A stretch of 64,000 nucleotides of DNA from Mortierella alpina (taxonomy: Eukaryota; Mortierellomycota; Mortierellomycetes; Mortierellales; Mortierellaceae): contig JANATF010000014.1 of the NCBI GenBank assembly GCA_029449245.1, forward strand, positions 17,501-81,500, read 5' to 3'. The notes below the pieces were generated by a model. That model worked only from the letters and a program-made list of their open reading frames with translations, did not search any database and was not told where the DNA came from. Position numbers and translations under genes: made by a program. This document shows positions 63,872 to 64,000 of the stretch, in pieces. Position 1 is the first letter of the stretch. Each line of letters begins with the position of its first letter.

Positions 63872-64000
63872 ATGAGTAAGCGTTTTCTCAACAACAAATC
63901 CATGGACCAGGAGTATGAAGAACGACGTCAGTTCATCCGCCAGTATGCACCGTCGATGGAGCTCAAACCTCTTGCGAAACGATTCTTTGCGAAGTTTGAT
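63872..64000 (+). CDS. Start of an unidentified gene, cut by the window edge
   Basis: ATG at 63872 after a pyrimidine-rich leader (TGGTCTCTCTATTACA), then 43 open codons to the last base: MSKRFLNNKSMDQEYEERRQ, later ELKPLAKRFFAKFD. Charged and helical; too short to classify. Confidence 0.5.
   Translation, partial: MSKRFLNNKSMDQEYEERRQFIRQYAPSMELKPLAKRFFAKFD

Overview
The window looks like chromosomal DNA of a filamentous early-diverging fungus, most likely a Mortierellomycotina species (Mortierella in the broad sense). This is inferred from: roughly balanced base composition; short GT-AG introns; pyrimidine-rich promoters with TATA boxes; and a mix of kinase-Sel1, NACHT-WD40, LRR, F-box and Crinkler (CRN) genes with the header motif LFCLVDGEA. 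No sequence search was possible, so the placement is inference.

Layout. 0-5.6 kb: an intact protein kinase with 16 Sel1 repeats (minus strand) between two fragments of 28S rRNA. 6.9-14.4 kb: a three-exon NLR-like receptor of about 2,418 aa (helical N-terminal region, NACHT NTPase, pentapeptide stretch, 26 almost identical WD40 repeats). 14.4-17.6 kb: gene-poor DNA with decayed LRR units, a 124/125-bp matching inverted repeat, more 28S fragments and a dispersed 235-bp repeat. 17.6-21.2 kb: a two-exon LRR-type protein of about 1,169 aa. 21.5-29.75 kb: a decayed kinase-Sel1 paralogue split by a complete Ty3/Gypsy chromovirus with apparently identical 212-bp LTRs and a 5-bp target duplication. 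30-37 kb: repeats, three more 28S fragments, a secreted RNase T1/U2-family gene and an unrecognised 369-aa gene. 37.4-42.3 kb: F-box and CRN relics, a 7TM-receptor-like gene lacking its last helices, and a secreted protein with a chitin-binding type-14 domain. 43-45 kb: a five-exon gene, invisible as a single reading frame, encoding a ubiquitin C-terminal hydrolase domain with its Cys/His/Asp triad behind a novel N-terminal region. 45.3-54 kb: two copies of a CRN-header gene (one truncated) flanking a complete DIRS-type tyrosine-recombinase retrotransposon and a CFEM-like GPI-anchored protein gene. 54.2-62.6 kb: a header-only CRN protein, two small regulatory-looking proteins, and two multi-exon CRN genes with nuclease-like C-termini, one also carrying a P-loop NTPase. 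62.6-64 kb: promoter, a 206-bp direct repeat and the start of a gene cut off by the window edge.

Functionally this is an accessory, interaction-type region: receptors (NLR, LRR, 7TM, kinase-Sel1), likely secreted or delivered effectors (RNase, CRNs, CFEM, CBM14) and recent retrotransposons. Its strangest component is a set of seven 28S-rRNA 3' fragments, all in the same orientation, bordered by the same CCCCTTAA sequence, and falling into two sequence classes that differ by paired (compensatory) changes in an rRNA hairpin. Exon models were built by hand from splice consensus and reading phase; all summed exon lengths are multiples of three.
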